In this document: positions 16,050-24,546 of the stretch, piece by piece
Numbering within the stretch: position 1 is the first letter of the stretch
Layout of the letters: each line of letters begins with the position of its first letter
Source of the DNA: DASQHW01 sp038209365
GTDB taxonomy: Bacteria; Actinomycetota; Acidimicrobiia; IMCC26256; PALSA-610
Direction: 5' to 3'
Length of the DNA: 54,743 bases
NCBI GenBank assembly: GCA_038209365.1
Contig: JBBQXS010000032.1
Span: 1 to 54,743 of the forward strand
Made by a program: the position numbers and the translations under genes
Notes under the pieces: model-generated
Told to the model about the DNA's origin: nothing
The model's input: the letters and a program-made list of their open reading frames with translations, nothing else
The model's database searches: none

Positions 16050-16319
16050 GTGAACGAGCGACATGTGCTGCTCACGGTCCGCGAGGTGGCCGAATCGATG
16101 CGAGTCTCGACAATGACGGTGTACCGCCTCATCCGATCCGGCGCCTTGCCGGCCATCCGCGTCGGCAAGCACTTCCGTATCCGCGCCCGCGACCTCGACG
16201 GCTTCCTCGACACCCGGACAGTCGGACGAGAAGCGGCCTTGGACGGCGCCGTCGCCTCCGGAGCGGCTGGCGCATCCGACCACACATCTCGGAGGGGGAA
16301 CGCATGGCCCGCCGCCTGA
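16050..16319 (+). CDS. small HTH (excisionase/MerR-like) DNA-binding protein
   Basis: An 89-residue protein from GTG 16050 (GTG 16041 is possible). Residues about 5-55 (LLTVREVAESMRVSTMTVYRLIRSGALPAIRVGKHFRIRARDLDGFL in outline) form the classic helix-turn-helix-17/excisionase-family domain, with VSTMTVYRLIRSG as the recognition region and the VGKHFRI wing. The tail is Ala-rich. The stop lies 16 nt inside pilMN, so expression is probably coupled to the pilus genes. No integrase or phage gene is nearby, so a transcriptional role in pilus control is likelier than excision; that is inference. Confidence 0.82.
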   Translation: MNERHVLLTVREVAESMRVSTMTVYRLIRSGALPAIRVGKHFRIRARDLDGFLDTRTVGREAALDGAVASGAAGASDHTSRRGNAWPAA

Positions 16320-18196
16320 TCGGCCTCGATGTCGGCACGAACGCCGTCACGATCGCGGAGGTCACGCCGGGTACGCCGCCGCGACTCGAGATGTTCGCGC
16401 AGGTCGCCCTGCCGCGCGAGGCGATGCACGAAGGAGAGGTTGCCGACACGGCGGCCGTCACCGACGCCGTCGCGCGGCTGCGCGCCGAGGTCGGCCTGAA
16501 GAAGGCCGCGGTGCGCGTCGGTATCGCGAGCCCGCGCGTTGTCGTGCGACAAGTCGAGATGCCCCTGATGACGCGCCAGGAGCTTGCGAGCGCGTTGCAT
16601 TTCCAGGCCGCGGATCTCATCCCGATCTCCATCGACGACGCGGTGCTCGACTTCGCGATCCTCGGGACGAACGATGGCGGCGCGCACCCGGACGACGGGG
16701 GCGAGCCGACGATGCAGGTGCTGCTCGCGGCCGCGCAGGAAGCGACGATCATGCGGCTCGTGTCCGCCGTGGAAGCGGGCGGGTTGCAGGTGGCGGCCGT
16801 CGACCTGATCCCGCTCGCATTGACGCGCGCGTTGGCACGGCCTGTCCCGGCAATGGCAGCTGCACCGGCCGGTGGCGGCGTCGCGCTTGCGGACGACCCG
16901 GTCGGCGCCGAGGGCATCGTGTCGTTCGGGGGTGGGGTGACCGCGATCGCCGTGCACGAGGGCGGCGTGCCGCGTTTCGTGCGCGTCCTCGGCAGTGGTG
17001 GACGAGAGTTGACCGACGCGATCGCGCACGACCTCGAAGTCCCGGTCGAGACCGCGGAGGCGTTGAAGCGGGCGATCGCGGATCCCGCACAGGATGACGC
17101 GGTCGCGCGGGCGCGCACTGCGATGGACCGTCCGCTCTCGGTCCTGCTCGACGAGGTGCGCAGCTCGATCGACTACTACCGCAATCAGCCCGGTTCGACG
17201 CGGCTGCTGCGCGTCGTCGCAACCGGTGGATCGGCGCAGCTGCCGGGACTTCCCGAACGGCTCGCGGCGCTCGTGGGTGTCCCGGTAGAGCCGGCGTACA
17301 TGCACGACCTCATCCGTATCGGTGACATCGGGTTCGCCCCCGACGAGCTTCCGCGTCTGGAGCCGTACCTCCCGGCCGCGGTCGGTCTCGCGCTCGGGGG
17401 CGCGAAGGTCGGCACGGTCGTCGACTTGTTGCCGCGCGCCCGGCGCACGACGACCACCGTGCGTCAGCGAATCAACACGAAGGTCGTCGCTCCCGTCGCG
17501 GTGGGGATCGTGTTGCTCGGCGGTCTCACCTTCCTCGCGCACAGCAGGGCGTCGAGCGAAAAGTCGAAGCAAGCCGCCGTGGAGACCGAGGCGGTGAAGC
17601 TGAAGGATCAGCTCGAACGCGCCCTCCAGGGCGCGACGCCCGCCGGCCAGACCGCGAACCTCAGGGGAGAGGCCGCATCCGCGCTCGGCACCGACATCGG
17701 CTGGACCCAGATGCTCGGTGACCTTCGCACCTCGCTGCCGAGTGGCGTATGGCTCACGAACCTGCAGGCCCAGCATTCGCTCGTGCAACCGTCCGCGACC
17801 GGACCGACCGCGTCGCCGACCGGCGCGAGTGGCGCGAGTGGCGCGACCGGCGCTCGCGCGAGCTCGCCGGCGGCGGGTGCGGGTGTCTCGACCGGCGCGG
17901 TTTCGACTCCGCCCGCGGGTGGCGGCGCCTGCGCGACGTATCAAGGCGCGTTGACGGGTCCGGTGGCGATGTCGGGCATCGCGAAGGATCTCCCGGCGCT
18001 CGCGGCGTTCCTCGACAAGCTCGCCGTTGCGGGTGATGCCAAGAATCCCGTCGTGACCGGCGTCGCGCTCGCGACTGCCCAGAAGTCCACGTTCGGGGAC
18101 GCGGACGTCATCACGTTCACCGTGAATGCAACCCTTGCGTCGGGCGCGCGCAGCGACCGTCTCCACACCTTCTTCGAGGGGGCGCTGTGCAAGTAA
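16304..18196 (+). CDS. pilM: PilM-PilN fusion, type IV pilus alignment subcomplex
   Basis: A 630-residue protein. Residues 1 to about 365 are a PilM actin-like domain (ARRLIGLDVGTNAVTIAEV, VRQVEMPLMTRQELASALHFQAADLIPI, LLDEVRSSIDYYRNQ). A transmembrane helix lies near 394-414. The rest resembles PilN: a coiled-coil stretch, then LRTSLPSGVWLTNLQAQ and a C-terminal ferredoxin-like part. A Ser/Thr/Ala/Gly-rich linker occupies about 505-550. Normally PilM (cytoplasmic) and PilN (bitopic) are separate and joined by the short N-terminus of PilN; here they form one chain. ATG 16304 follows a GGAGGGGG site. pilO overlaps its end. Confidence 0.88.
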   Translation: MARRLIGLDVGTNAVTIAEVTPGTPPRLEMFAQVALPREAMHEGEVADTAAVTDAVARLRAEVGLKKAAVRVGIASPRVVVRQVEMPLMTRQELASALHFQAADLIPISIDDAVLDFAILGTNDGGAHPDDGGEPTMQVLLAAAQEATIMRLVSAVEAGGLQVAAVDLIPLALTRALARPVPAMAAAPAGGGVALADDPVGAEGIVSFGGGVTAIAVHEGGVPRFVRVLGSGGRELTDAIAHDLEVPVETAEALKRAIADPAQDDAVARARTAMDRPLSVLLDEVRSSIDYYRNQPGSTRLLRVVATGGSAQLPGLPERLAALVGVPVEPAYMHDLIRIGDIGFAPDELPRLEPYLPAAVGLALGGAKVGTVVDLLPRARRTTTTVRQRINTKVVAPVAVGIVLLGGLTFLAHSRASSEKSKQAAVETEAVKLKDQLERALQGATPAGQTANLRGEAASALGTDIGWTQMLGDLRTSLPSGVWLTNLQAQHSLVQPSATGPTASPTGASGASGATGARASSPAAGAGVSTGAVSTPPAGGGACATYQGALTGPVAMSGIAKDLPALAAFLDKLAVAGDAKNPVVTGVALATAQKSTFGDADVITFTVNATLASGARSDRLHTFFEGALCK

Positions 18197-18846
18197 AGAC
18201 GAAGAACGTGGCCGTCATCGCGCTCGGTGTCGTGCTCGTGCTCCTTCTCTGGTACCGCATGGTGTACTCGTCGATGTCGAATCAGGCGACGAAGTCCAAG
18301 CAGGCGGCACAGGATGCGCAAGTGCGCGTCGACACGCTGCAACGGCAACTGCGGCAGGAAACGGGCGACGGCGCAAACGGGCAGGCGAAGAAGGTTTCTG
18401 CCGACGAGCTGCAACACGCGATTCCCGTCACACCCGGACTGTCGAACTTCCTGCGCACCACCGACAACATCCGCGCTGCGAGCGGTGTGGGCTTCCAGTC
18501 GATCACGCCGAGCCCGGCGACGCTGGCGGTCGGCGGCGTGCAGACGATCAGCCTCGGCATCGTCGTGCAGGGCGAGTACCGCCAGGTGCTCGCCTATCTC
18601 GACGCGCTGATGAAGACGCCTCGACTCGTCATCGTCGACAACGTCAACGTGACCGGGGGAGGCGCGTCGGCCGCGGCGCCGGCATCTGCCGGCTCCACCG
18701 GCGGTCGCCCGGCCGGCGAGGTCTTCGCGGGTGTGGGCGCGCCACCGACGCTGCAGCTGCAGCTCACTGCTCGCCTCTTCACCCAACCCGCCGCGGGTCT
18801 CGCCGTCGGTACCTCACCATCTGCACCATCCGGCGCCGCCGGGTAG
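18187..18846 (+). CDS. pilO: type IV pilus assembly protein PilO
   Basis: A 219-residue bitopic membrane protein. A transmembrane helix (about residues 7-25) follows a short cytoplasmic N-terminus; a coiled coil (about 28-65) and a ferredoxin-like PilO domain (about 80-155, with YRQVLAYLDALMKTPRLVIVDNV) come next. The Ala/Ser/Pro-rich C-terminus is probably flexible. It starts at GTG 18187, ten nt inside the end of pilMN, so the two are coupled and very likely bind one another. No pilP or pilQ follows, as expected for a cell without an outer membrane. Confidence 0.87.
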   Translation: MQVKTKNVAVIALGVVLVLLLWYRMVYSSMSNQATKSKQAAQDAQVRVDTLQRQLRQETGDGANGQAKKVSADELQHAIPVTPGLSNFLRTTDNIRAASGVGFQSITPSPATLAVGGVQTISLGIVVQGEYRQVLAYLDALMKTPRLVIVDNVNVTGGGASAAAPASAGSTGGRPAGEVFAGVGAPPTLQLQLTARLFTQPAAGLAVGTSPSAPSGAAG

Positions 18847-18902
18847 ACGCGCTCGCCGCCGCGGGTGCCGGTGATTCAACCGGGGGCCGGCGCACCATCC
18901 CG

Positions 18903-18908
18903 TACAAT
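18903..18908 (+). promoter_or_regulatory. putative -10 box of the aroC operon
   Basis: TACAAT matches the sigma-70 -10 consensus at five of six positions and lies 32 nt before the aroC start, in the 94-nt gap after pilO. No good -35 is seen at 17 nt. It would drive aroC-aroK-aroB-aroQ and downstream genes. Confidence 0.45.
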
Positions 18909-18940
18909 CGTCGAGACCCGATCTCGTTGTGGAGGCGCTG

Positions 18941-20098
18941 TTGTTGCGGTTCCTGACGGCGGGCGAGTCCCACGGACCGGCGCTGGTGGTCACCGTCGAG
19001 GGTTTGCCCGCCGGTTTGCCGATTCTCATCGAGGAAGTCGCGACGGAGCTCGCGCGGCGGCGGCTCGGCTACGGACGTGGTCCGCGCATGCGCTTCGAGC
19101 AGGACGCGGTCGAGTTCCTCGGAGGCGTTCGCCACGGTCGCACCCTCGGGTCGCCCCTCGCGATCGTGATCAAGAACAGCGAGTGGGCGACCGGCAAGTG
19201 GGCCGAGGAGATGTCGGCGGCGCCGGGCACGACGGCCAGCCCGCTGACCCAACCTCGTCCCGGGCACGCCGACCTCGCGGGGATGCAGAAGTACGGCTTC
19301 ACCGATGCGCGTGACGTGCTCGAACGTGCGAGCGCGCGGGAAACGGCCGCACGCGTCGCCGCCGGCGCGGTTGCGAAGGCATTGCTCGCGCACATCGGCG
19401 TGTCAGTCCTGAGTCACGTCGTCGAGTTGGGTGGCGTGAGGACACCGAGCAGCCGGCGCCCGCGCCCGGAGGATCTGTCTCAGGTCGACGCGTCCGAAGT
19501 GCGCTGCTTCGACGCGGACGCCGAAGCGGACATGATCCGCGCGATCAAAGAGGCGGCCAAGGCCGGCGACTCGCTCGGCGGCGTGCTCGAGGTGCTCGGC
19601 TACGGAATTCCACCCGGGTTGGGCTCCCACGTGCACTGGGACCGTCGCATCGATGGACTGATCGCGCAGGCGTTGATGAGTATCCAGGCGATGAAGGCCG
19701 TCGAGCTCGGTGAGGGGTTCACGGTTGCCGGCGGGCACGGCAGCGAAGCGCACGACGCGATCAGCTGGGACGGGGACGCGCGCGAATACCGCCGTGAATC
19801 GACGCGCGCCGGAGGGATCGAGGGCGGCATGACGACGGGCGATCTCCTCGTCGCGCATGTCGCGATGAAGCCACTCGCAACGTTGAACCGGCCCGTGTTG
19901 CAAACGGTCGACGTCGAGACCAAGGAGACGACGGTGTCGTTCAAGGAGCGCACCGACGTCACCGCGGTACCGGCGGCGGGCGTCGTCTCCGAGACGATGG
20001 TTGCGCTCGTGCTCGCCGCCGAGGCGCTGCGCAAGTTCGGCGGCGACTCCTTGACCGAGTTCGTACGGAATCACGACGCGTACCGCGCCTCTCTGTGA
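18941..20098 (+). CDS. aroC: chorismate synthase
   Basis: A 385-residue enzyme converting EPSP to chorismate with reduced FMN. Signatures are FLTAGESHGPAL at the N-terminus, GRMRFEQD-type and GGVRHGRTLGSPLA segments, and RESTRAGGIEGGMTTG. I start at TTG 18941, which gives the family-typical start MLRFLTAGESHG and follows GGAGG (18931-18935) by five nt; GTG 18929 overlaps that site. It is the first gene of the second shikimate block and the last enzyme of the pathway. Confidence 0.95.
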   Translation: MLRFLTAGESHGPALVVTVEGLPAGLPILIEEVATELARRRLGYGRGPRMRFEQDAVEFLGGVRHGRTLGSPLAIVIKNSEWATGKWAEEMSAAPGTTASPLTQPRPGHADLAGMQKYGFTDARDVLERASARETAARVAAGAVAKALLAHIGVSVLSHVVELGGVRTPSSRRPRPEDLSQVDASEVRCFDADAEADMIRAIKEAAKAGDSLGGVLEVLGYGIPPGLGSHVHWDRRIDGLIAQALMSIQAMKAVELGEGFTVAGGHGSEAHDAISWDGDAREYRRESTRAGGIEGGMTTGDLLVAHVAMKPLATLNRPVLQTVDVETKETTVSFKERTDVTAVPAAGVVSETMVALVLAAEALRKFGGDSLTEFVRNHDAYRASL

Positions 20099-20105
20099 TG
20101 CGGTG

Positions 20106-20627
20106 ATGGGCGACAAGCACCTGGTGTTGATCGGGTTGATGGGCGCGGGCAAGACGACAGTGGGCCGGCAATGCGCCCGGCAGCTGCACCGCGACTTCGT
20201 CGACACCGACGACGTCGTCGCCGCCCTGGCCGGGCTACCGGTCGAGGACATCTTCCACACGCGCGGCGAGCCGAGTTTTCGCGACCTCGAGCGCGAGGCG
20301 GTCGCCGACGTGTGCGCCTCTCCGGCGCCGCTCGTGATCGCGTGCGGTGGCGGCACTGTGCTCGATCCCGAGAATCGCAGGAAGCTGCGCGCCGCCGGGC
20401 TCATCGTGTGGCTGCGGGCGCCCGTGCCGGTGCTCGCAGCGCGCGTCGGTGACGGCGCGACGCGCCCGCTGCTCGCCGGCGACCCGACGGGCGCGCTCAC
20501 CCGTCTCGAGAAACTGCGCGATCCCGTGTACGACGCGGCGGCGCACGCTGTCGTCGACGCTGGAGACGCTGACATCTGCGGCGTCGCGGACGCCGTCATC
20601 GGCGCGTACGAGGAGGCACGGGGATGA
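20106..20627 (+). CDS. aroK: shikimate kinase
   Basis: A 173-residue P-loop kinase that phosphorylates shikimate. Walker A GLMGAGKTTVGR is near residues 9-20, the shikimate-binding DTDD lies near 33-36, GEPSFRDLEREAV carries the conserved arginine, CGGGTVLDPENR matches the family GGG motif, and the lid arginine region is ATRPLLAGDP. An in-frame GTG at 20103 precedes the ATG used here. The 3' end overlaps aroB. Confidence 0.94.
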   Translation: MGDKHLVLIGLMGAGKTTVGRQCARQLHRDFVDTDDVVAALAGLPVEDIFHTRGEPSFRDLEREAVADVCASPAPLVIACGGGTVLDPENRRKLRAAGLIVWLRAPVPVLAARVGDGATRPLLAGDPTGALTRLEKLRDPVYDAAAHAVVDAGDADICGVADAVIGAYEEARG

Positions 20628-21691
20628 GCGCGCGTGTACGCGTCGATCTCGGTCCGCGCGGCTACGACATCGTCGTAGGCGAGAACGCGGTTGCCGAGCT
20701 CGAGATCTTGTGCAACCGTGCGCGCGCCGCCATCGTCACGCAAGAGAAGATCCCGACGGAGTTCCGGCGGACCGTCGAGCGCGCGCTCGACGACGCCGAT
20801 GTCGAGCACGCAACCTTCGTGATCGGCGACCGCGAGGACGCGAAGACGCTTGGGACGGTCGAGGACTTGGCGCGCGGTTTCGCGAAGTGGGGTTTGCACC
20901 GCAACGACGCGGTCGTCGCGGTCGGTGGGGGAGTCGTCGGCGACACCGCCGGCTTCACGGCGGCCGTCTACAACCGCGGTGTCGACGTGGTGCAGGTGCC
21001 GACGACGCTGCTCGCGATGGTCGACGCCGCGATCGGCGGCAAGACGGGCGTGAACCTCCCGGAGGGCAAGAACCTGGTCGGCGCCTTCCACCAGCCGCTG
21101 GCGGTGCTCGCCGACCTGCCGGTGCTCGCGACGCTGCCGGACCGCGAGTATCGCTGTGGCCTCGGCGAGGTCGCGAAGTACGCGCTGATGAACGAGGATT
21201 TCGTCACGCCCGTCGCGTCCGAGCTCGTCGCGCGGCACCCGTTCGTCGTGGAAGAGGTCGTCACGCGCTGCGCGACGATCAAAGCGCGCTACGTGGAAGC
21301 AGACGAGCTCGAACGCGACGGCACGCGCGCGATCCTGAACTACGGGCATACGCTCGCGCATGCGCTCGAGACCGCGACCGACCACGCACTGCTCCACGGT
21401 GAGGCCGTGGCGATCGGGCTCGTGTTCGCCGCGCAGCTCGCCGGCGCGCTCGAGCGCATCGATCAGCATGCAGTCGCTCGCCACGAGGCGCTCGTCGGAC
21501 GGCTCGGACTCCCGGTGCAGGCGCCGCCCGGGCTGCGAGCCGGCGATCTGGTGCCGATCATGGCGCGCGACAAGAAGTCCGGTGGTGGGCTCACGTTCGT
21601 CCTGCCGGGGCCGAGCGGAATCGAGCGAGTCGACGACCCTGACCCGGCCGCGGTGCGCAAGGCGTTCGCCGCGATAGGAGTGGAGGCCTGA
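20624..21691 (+). CDS. aroB: 3-dehydroquinate synthase
   Basis: A 355-residue NAD- and zinc-dependent enzyme converting DAHP to dehydroquinate. GGGVVGDTAGFTAAVYNRG is the NAD-binding signature, followed by QVPTTLLAMVDAAIGGKTGVN. Zinc ligands are recognisable in GLGEVAKYALM, NYGHTLAHALE and LLHGEAVAIGL. Length is normal. It starts with an ATGA overlap on aroK and lies 5 nt before aroQ. Confidence 0.96.
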   Translation: MSARVRVDLGPRGYDIVVGENAVAELEILCNRARAAIVTQEKIPTEFRRTVERALDDADVEHATFVIGDREDAKTLGTVEDLARGFAKWGLHRNDAVVAVGGGVVGDTAGFTAAVYNRGVDVVQVPTTLLAMVDAAIGGKTGVNLPEGKNLVGAFHQPLAVLADLPVLATLPDREYRCGLGEVAKYALMNEDFVTPVASELVARHPFVVEEVVTRCATIKARYVEADELERDGTRAILNYGHTLAHALETATDHALLHGEAVAIGLVFAAQLAGALERIDQHAVARHEALVGRLGLPVQAPPGLRAGDLVPIMARDKKSGGGLTFVLPGPSGIERVDDPDPAAVRKAFAAIGVEA

Positions 21692-21696
21692 CCCTC

Positions 21697-22149
21697 ATGG
21701 CGACGATCCTGCTGCTTTCGGGACCGAACCTGAACCTGCTGGGCGAGCGCGAGCCGCATTTCTACGGCACGACGACGCTCGACGACCTCGTCGCGTTGGC
21801 GCGCGAGACCGCAGCCAAGCTCGGCCACGAGCTGGAGCACGTGCAATCGAATCACGAGGGCGTGCTCATCGACGCGATTCACGACGCGCGCGGACGCTGC
21901 GGCGCGATCGTGTGCAATGCGGGCGCGTTCTCTCATTACGCGTACGCGCTCGCCGACGCGCTGGCGATGTTCGACGGCGCCAAGGTCGAGGTGCATCTCT
22001 CCAACGTCTCCGCGCGCGAACGCTGGCGGCACCGGTCGGTGATCGGCCCGGTCGTGGACGGCACGATCACCGGGCTGAAGACGACCGGCTACCGTCTCGC
22101 GATCGAAGCCGCTGCGGCACTCATCGCGGAGCGGGACACGAAGTCATGA
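21697..22149 (+). CDS. aroQ: type II 3-dehydroquinate dehydratase
   Basis: A 150-residue enzyme that dehydrates 3-dehydroquinate. The family motifs LSGPNLNLLGEREPHFYG (with the catalytic Tyr), EHVQSNHEGVLIDAIHDA, NAGAFSHYAYAL and EVHLSNVSARE are all present. Being type II, it substitutes for aroD. The order aroB-aroQ-aminopeptidase-efp-nusB is common in Gram-positive bacteria and supports the assignment. Confidence 0.96.
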   Translation: MATILLLSGPNLNLLGEREPHFYGTTTLDDLVALARETAAKLGHELEHVQSNHEGVLIDAIHDARGRCGAIVCNAGAFSHYAYALADALAMFDGAKVEVHLSNVSARERWRHRSVIGPVVDGTITGLKTTGYRLAIEAAAALIAERDTKS

Positions 22150-23261
22150 GTGCGACCTTGACCGAGCCATTGGCGCCGCTGGACGTCGCGCCGCGCCTCG
22201 GCCGGCTGCGTGACCGGCTGGGCACGGGCGAGCTGGATGCGCTGCTCGTCACCAAGCTCGCGAACGTCCGGTACCTGACCGGGTTCACCGGCTCGGCTGC
22301 GGCGCTGCTCGTGACCGGCGACGGCGCGCTGTTCGTGACCGACGGCCGCTACATCGAACGCTCGAAGGAGGAGCTCGACGCCGCGGGAGTCGACGTTCGG
22401 AGAGAGATCGCGCTCACCGCGGCCGCGCAACGAGCGGCGCTCGTCGGTGCGGTGCCGATCGGCGCGCGCCTCGGTCTCGAGGATCACAGCATCACGTGGG
22501 CCCAGCAACGCGAGTACGCGTCGGCATTCGAGGGACGCGAGCTGGTGCCGGCGGGCACGTTGGTCGAGGACCTGCGCCGCGTGAAGGACGCCGGCGAGAT
22601 CGATCGGATCAGGCGGGCGTGCGCGATCGCCGACGATGCATTCCAAGCACTGCTGCCGCGGATCGCCGACGGCATGAGCGAGCGCGCGTTCGCGCTTGCG
22701 CTCGAGTTCGGGATGCGCGAACGGGGTGCGAGCGGCAACAGCTTCGACCCGATCATCGCGTCCGGTCCGAACGGCGCGAAGCCTCACCACATGCCGAGCG
22801 ATCGCGTGATCGGCCGCAACGAGCTCGTGGTCTGCGACTTCGGCTGCATCGTCGAGGGCTACTGCTCCGACATGACGCGGACCGTGTCGGTCGGCGACCC
22901 CGGTCCGGACGCGCGCCGCGTCTACGACGTCGTGCTGCAGAGTCAGCAGGCCGGACGGGCGCGCGTCGCCGCAGATGTCAGCTGCGCCGAGGTCGATCGC
23001 GCCTCACGCGAAGTGATTGCCGAAGCGGGTTGGGGCGATGCGTTCTCCCATTCCACCGGTCACGGTGTCGGCCTCGAGATCCACGAAGCGCCGCGGGTTG
23101 CGGCCACGGCCAGTGATACGTTGCTGGTGGGCGACGTCGTGACCGTCGAACCCGGTGTGTATCTGCCCGGCATCGGGGGCGTGCGCATCGAGGACACCGT
23201 CGTCGTCGGCGCGACCGGCGCCGAGGCCCTCACTCTCACGTCGAAGGACCTCGTGTTGTGA
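22146..23261 (+). CDS. pepQ: M24 family Xaa-Pro aminopeptidase
   Basis: A 371-residue pita-bread metallopeptidase. The N-terminal creatinase-like domain (about 1-140) includes LLVTKLANVRYLTGFTGSAA. The catalytic domain shows all five metal ligands: Asp in CDFGC, Asp in CSDMTRT, His in HSTGHGVGLEIHE, Glu in TVEPGVY and Glu in VRIEDTV. It probably removes or cleaves before proline residues; aminopeptidase P versus dipeptidase cannot be settled from sequence alone. It overlaps aroQ and efp by 4 nt each. Confidence 0.9.
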   Translation: MSATLTEPLAPLDVAPRLGRLRDRLGTGELDALLVTKLANVRYLTGFTGSAAALLVTGDGALFVTDGRYIERSKEELDAAGVDVRREIALTAAAQRAALVGAVPIGARLGLEDHSITWAQQREYASAFEGRELVPAGTLVEDLRRVKDAGEIDRIRRACAIADDAFQALLPRIADGMSERAFALALEFGMRERGASGNSFDPIIASGPNGAKPHHMPSDRVIGRNELVVCDFGCIVEGYCSDMTRTVSVGDPGPDARRVYDVVLQSQQAGRARVAADVSCAEVDRASREVIAEAGWGDAFSHSTGHGVGLEIHEAPRVAATASDTLLVGDVVTVEPGVYLPGIGGVRIEDTVVVGATGAEALTLTSKDLVL

Positions 23262-23818
23262 GCATCTCCACCAACGACTTGAAGAACGGCATGGCACTCG
23301 ACCTGCCCGAAGGGCTCATGACGGTCGTGGAATTCCAGCACGTGAAGCCCGGCAAAGGTGGCGCGTTCGTGCGCACGAAGCTCAAGAACGCCCGCACCGG
23401 CGCGGTGCTCGACCGCACGTACCGCGCGGACGAGAAGCTGCCTCTCGCGGTGATCGACAAACGCGAGATGCAGTTCCTCTACCGCGAGGGAACCGACTAC
23501 GTGTTCATGGACAACGAGACCTACGAGCAACTGCACGTGGCCGCGGACAACGTGGGAAATGCGGTGAACTTCTTGAAGGAAGGCGACACCGCCGTCCTGC
23601 CGATGTACAACGACGCCGTCATCGGCGTCGATCTCCCGGCGGCGGTGGAGCTCGAGGTCAAGGACACCGAGCCCGGGATCCAGGGCGATCGGGTCTCGGG
23701 CGCACGCAAGCCGGCAACGCTCGAGACGGGCCTCATCCTGCAGGTGCCGCTGTTCGTGAATCCCGGAGAACGCATCAAAGTCGACACCCGCTCGGGCGAA
23801 TACCTGTCACGAGCGTGA
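23258..23818 (+). CDS. efp: translation elongation factor P
   Basis: A 186-residue three-domain OB-fold protein that rescues ribosomes stalled at polyproline stretches. The N-terminal KOW-like domain has the loop KPGKGGAFVRTKLKN whose tip lysine is the usual modification or contact site. The C-terminal TGLILQVPLFVNPGERIKVDTRSGEYLSR matches the EF-P signature. No modification enzyme gene (epmA or ymfI type) is seen nearby. It starts at a GTG overlapping the aminopeptidase stop. Confidence 0.96.
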   Translation: MSISTNDLKNGMALDLPEGLMTVVEFQHVKPGKGGAFVRTKLKNARTGAVLDRTYRADEKLPLAVIDKREMQFLYREGTDYVFMDNETYEQLHVAADNVGNAVNFLKEGDTAVLPMYNDAVIGVDLPAAVELEVKDTEPGIQGDRVSGARKPATLETGLILQVPLFVNPGERIKVDTRSGEYLSRA

Positions 23819-23837
23819 CGAACAGAAGGAGACGGGA

Positions 23838-24233
23838 GTGCCCACTCGCCGGGCCGCGCGAGAACGTGCGCTGGAGCTGGCGTACGAGTGTGAGCAGCGC
23901 GGCCTGAGCGCGGCGCAACTCCTCGCCGAGCTCCAGGTCGATCCCGACGAGTACGCGCGCCGGCTGGTGGAGGGCATCGACGACCATCGCGACGAGATCG
24001 ACGCGCTCATACGGAAGTACTCGGAGCACTGGGCCCTCGAGCGGATGCCGGTGATCGACCGCGCCCTGCTCCGCATGGGCACCTACGAGCTCGGTTGGAT
24101 CCCCGAAACGCCCACACCGGTCGCGATCACCGAGGCGGTAGAGCTCGCGAAGGAATACTCCACCAAGGACTCCGGCCGGTTCGTCAACGGCCTCCTCGCG
24201 CGGATCACCGAGGACGTCCGTCCCGACGCATGA
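23838..24233 (+). CDS. nusB: transcription antitermination factor NusB
   Basis: A 131-residue all-helical RNA-binding protein of the rRNA antitermination complex. Motifs include RRAARERALELAYECEQ at the N-terminus, ERMPVIDRALLRMGTYEL, and TPVAITEAVELAKEYSTKDSGRFVNGLLARI. GTG 23838 follows AAGGAGA. It comes 19 nt after efp, the usual order, and overlaps clpS. Confidence 0.95.
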   Translation: MPTRRAARERALELAYECEQRGLSAAQLLAELQVDPDEYARRLVEGIDDHRDEIDALIRKYSEHWALERMPVIDRALLRMGTYELGWIPETPTPVAITEAVELAKEYSTKDSGRFVNGLLARITEDVRPDA

Positions 24234-24544
24234 ACATGAGTGCGGACACCGAACAGATCACGATTCCCGACACCGTCGAGGAGTTGCTCGGCGAGGAAGA
24301 TGCACGCCCGGACACGCCGTGGATCGTGCTGGTCTGGAACGATCCCGTGAACCTCATGAGCTACGTGGTCCTGGTGCTACAGAAGTTGTTCGGCTACTCG
24401 CGACCGAAGGCGACACGGCTGATGCTCCAGGTGCACCACGAGGGCCGCGCGGTCGTCGCGAACGGCACGCGTGAGAAGTGTGAGATCGACGTCGCCCGCC
24501 TGCACGGCTATGGGTTGTGGGCAACCATGCAGCGAGACGACTGA
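24230..24544 (+). CDS. clpS: ATP-dependent Clp protease adaptor ClpS
   Basis: A 104-residue N-degron adaptor for ClpC/ClpA. The core begins PWIVLVWNDPVNLMSYVVLVLQKLFGYS, including the conserved NDPVN, and continues with LMLQVHHEGRAVVANGTREKCEIDVARLH, the substrate- and ClpN-contact region. ATG 24230 overlaps the nusB stop; ATG 24236 is also possible. It pairs with the DUF2017 gene downstream, an arrangement typical of actinobacteria. Confidence 0.93.
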   Translation: MNMSADTEQITIPDTVEELLGEEDARPDTPWIVLVWNDPVNLMSYVVLVLQKLFGYSRPKATRLMLQVHHEGRAVVANGTREKCEIDVARLHGYGLWATMQRDD

Positions 24545-24546
24545 GC

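Noticed and set aside
16050..16319. HTH gene as a marker of a phage or integrative element
   Set aside because: No integrase, attachment site, tRNA or phage gene is nearby, and base composition does not change.
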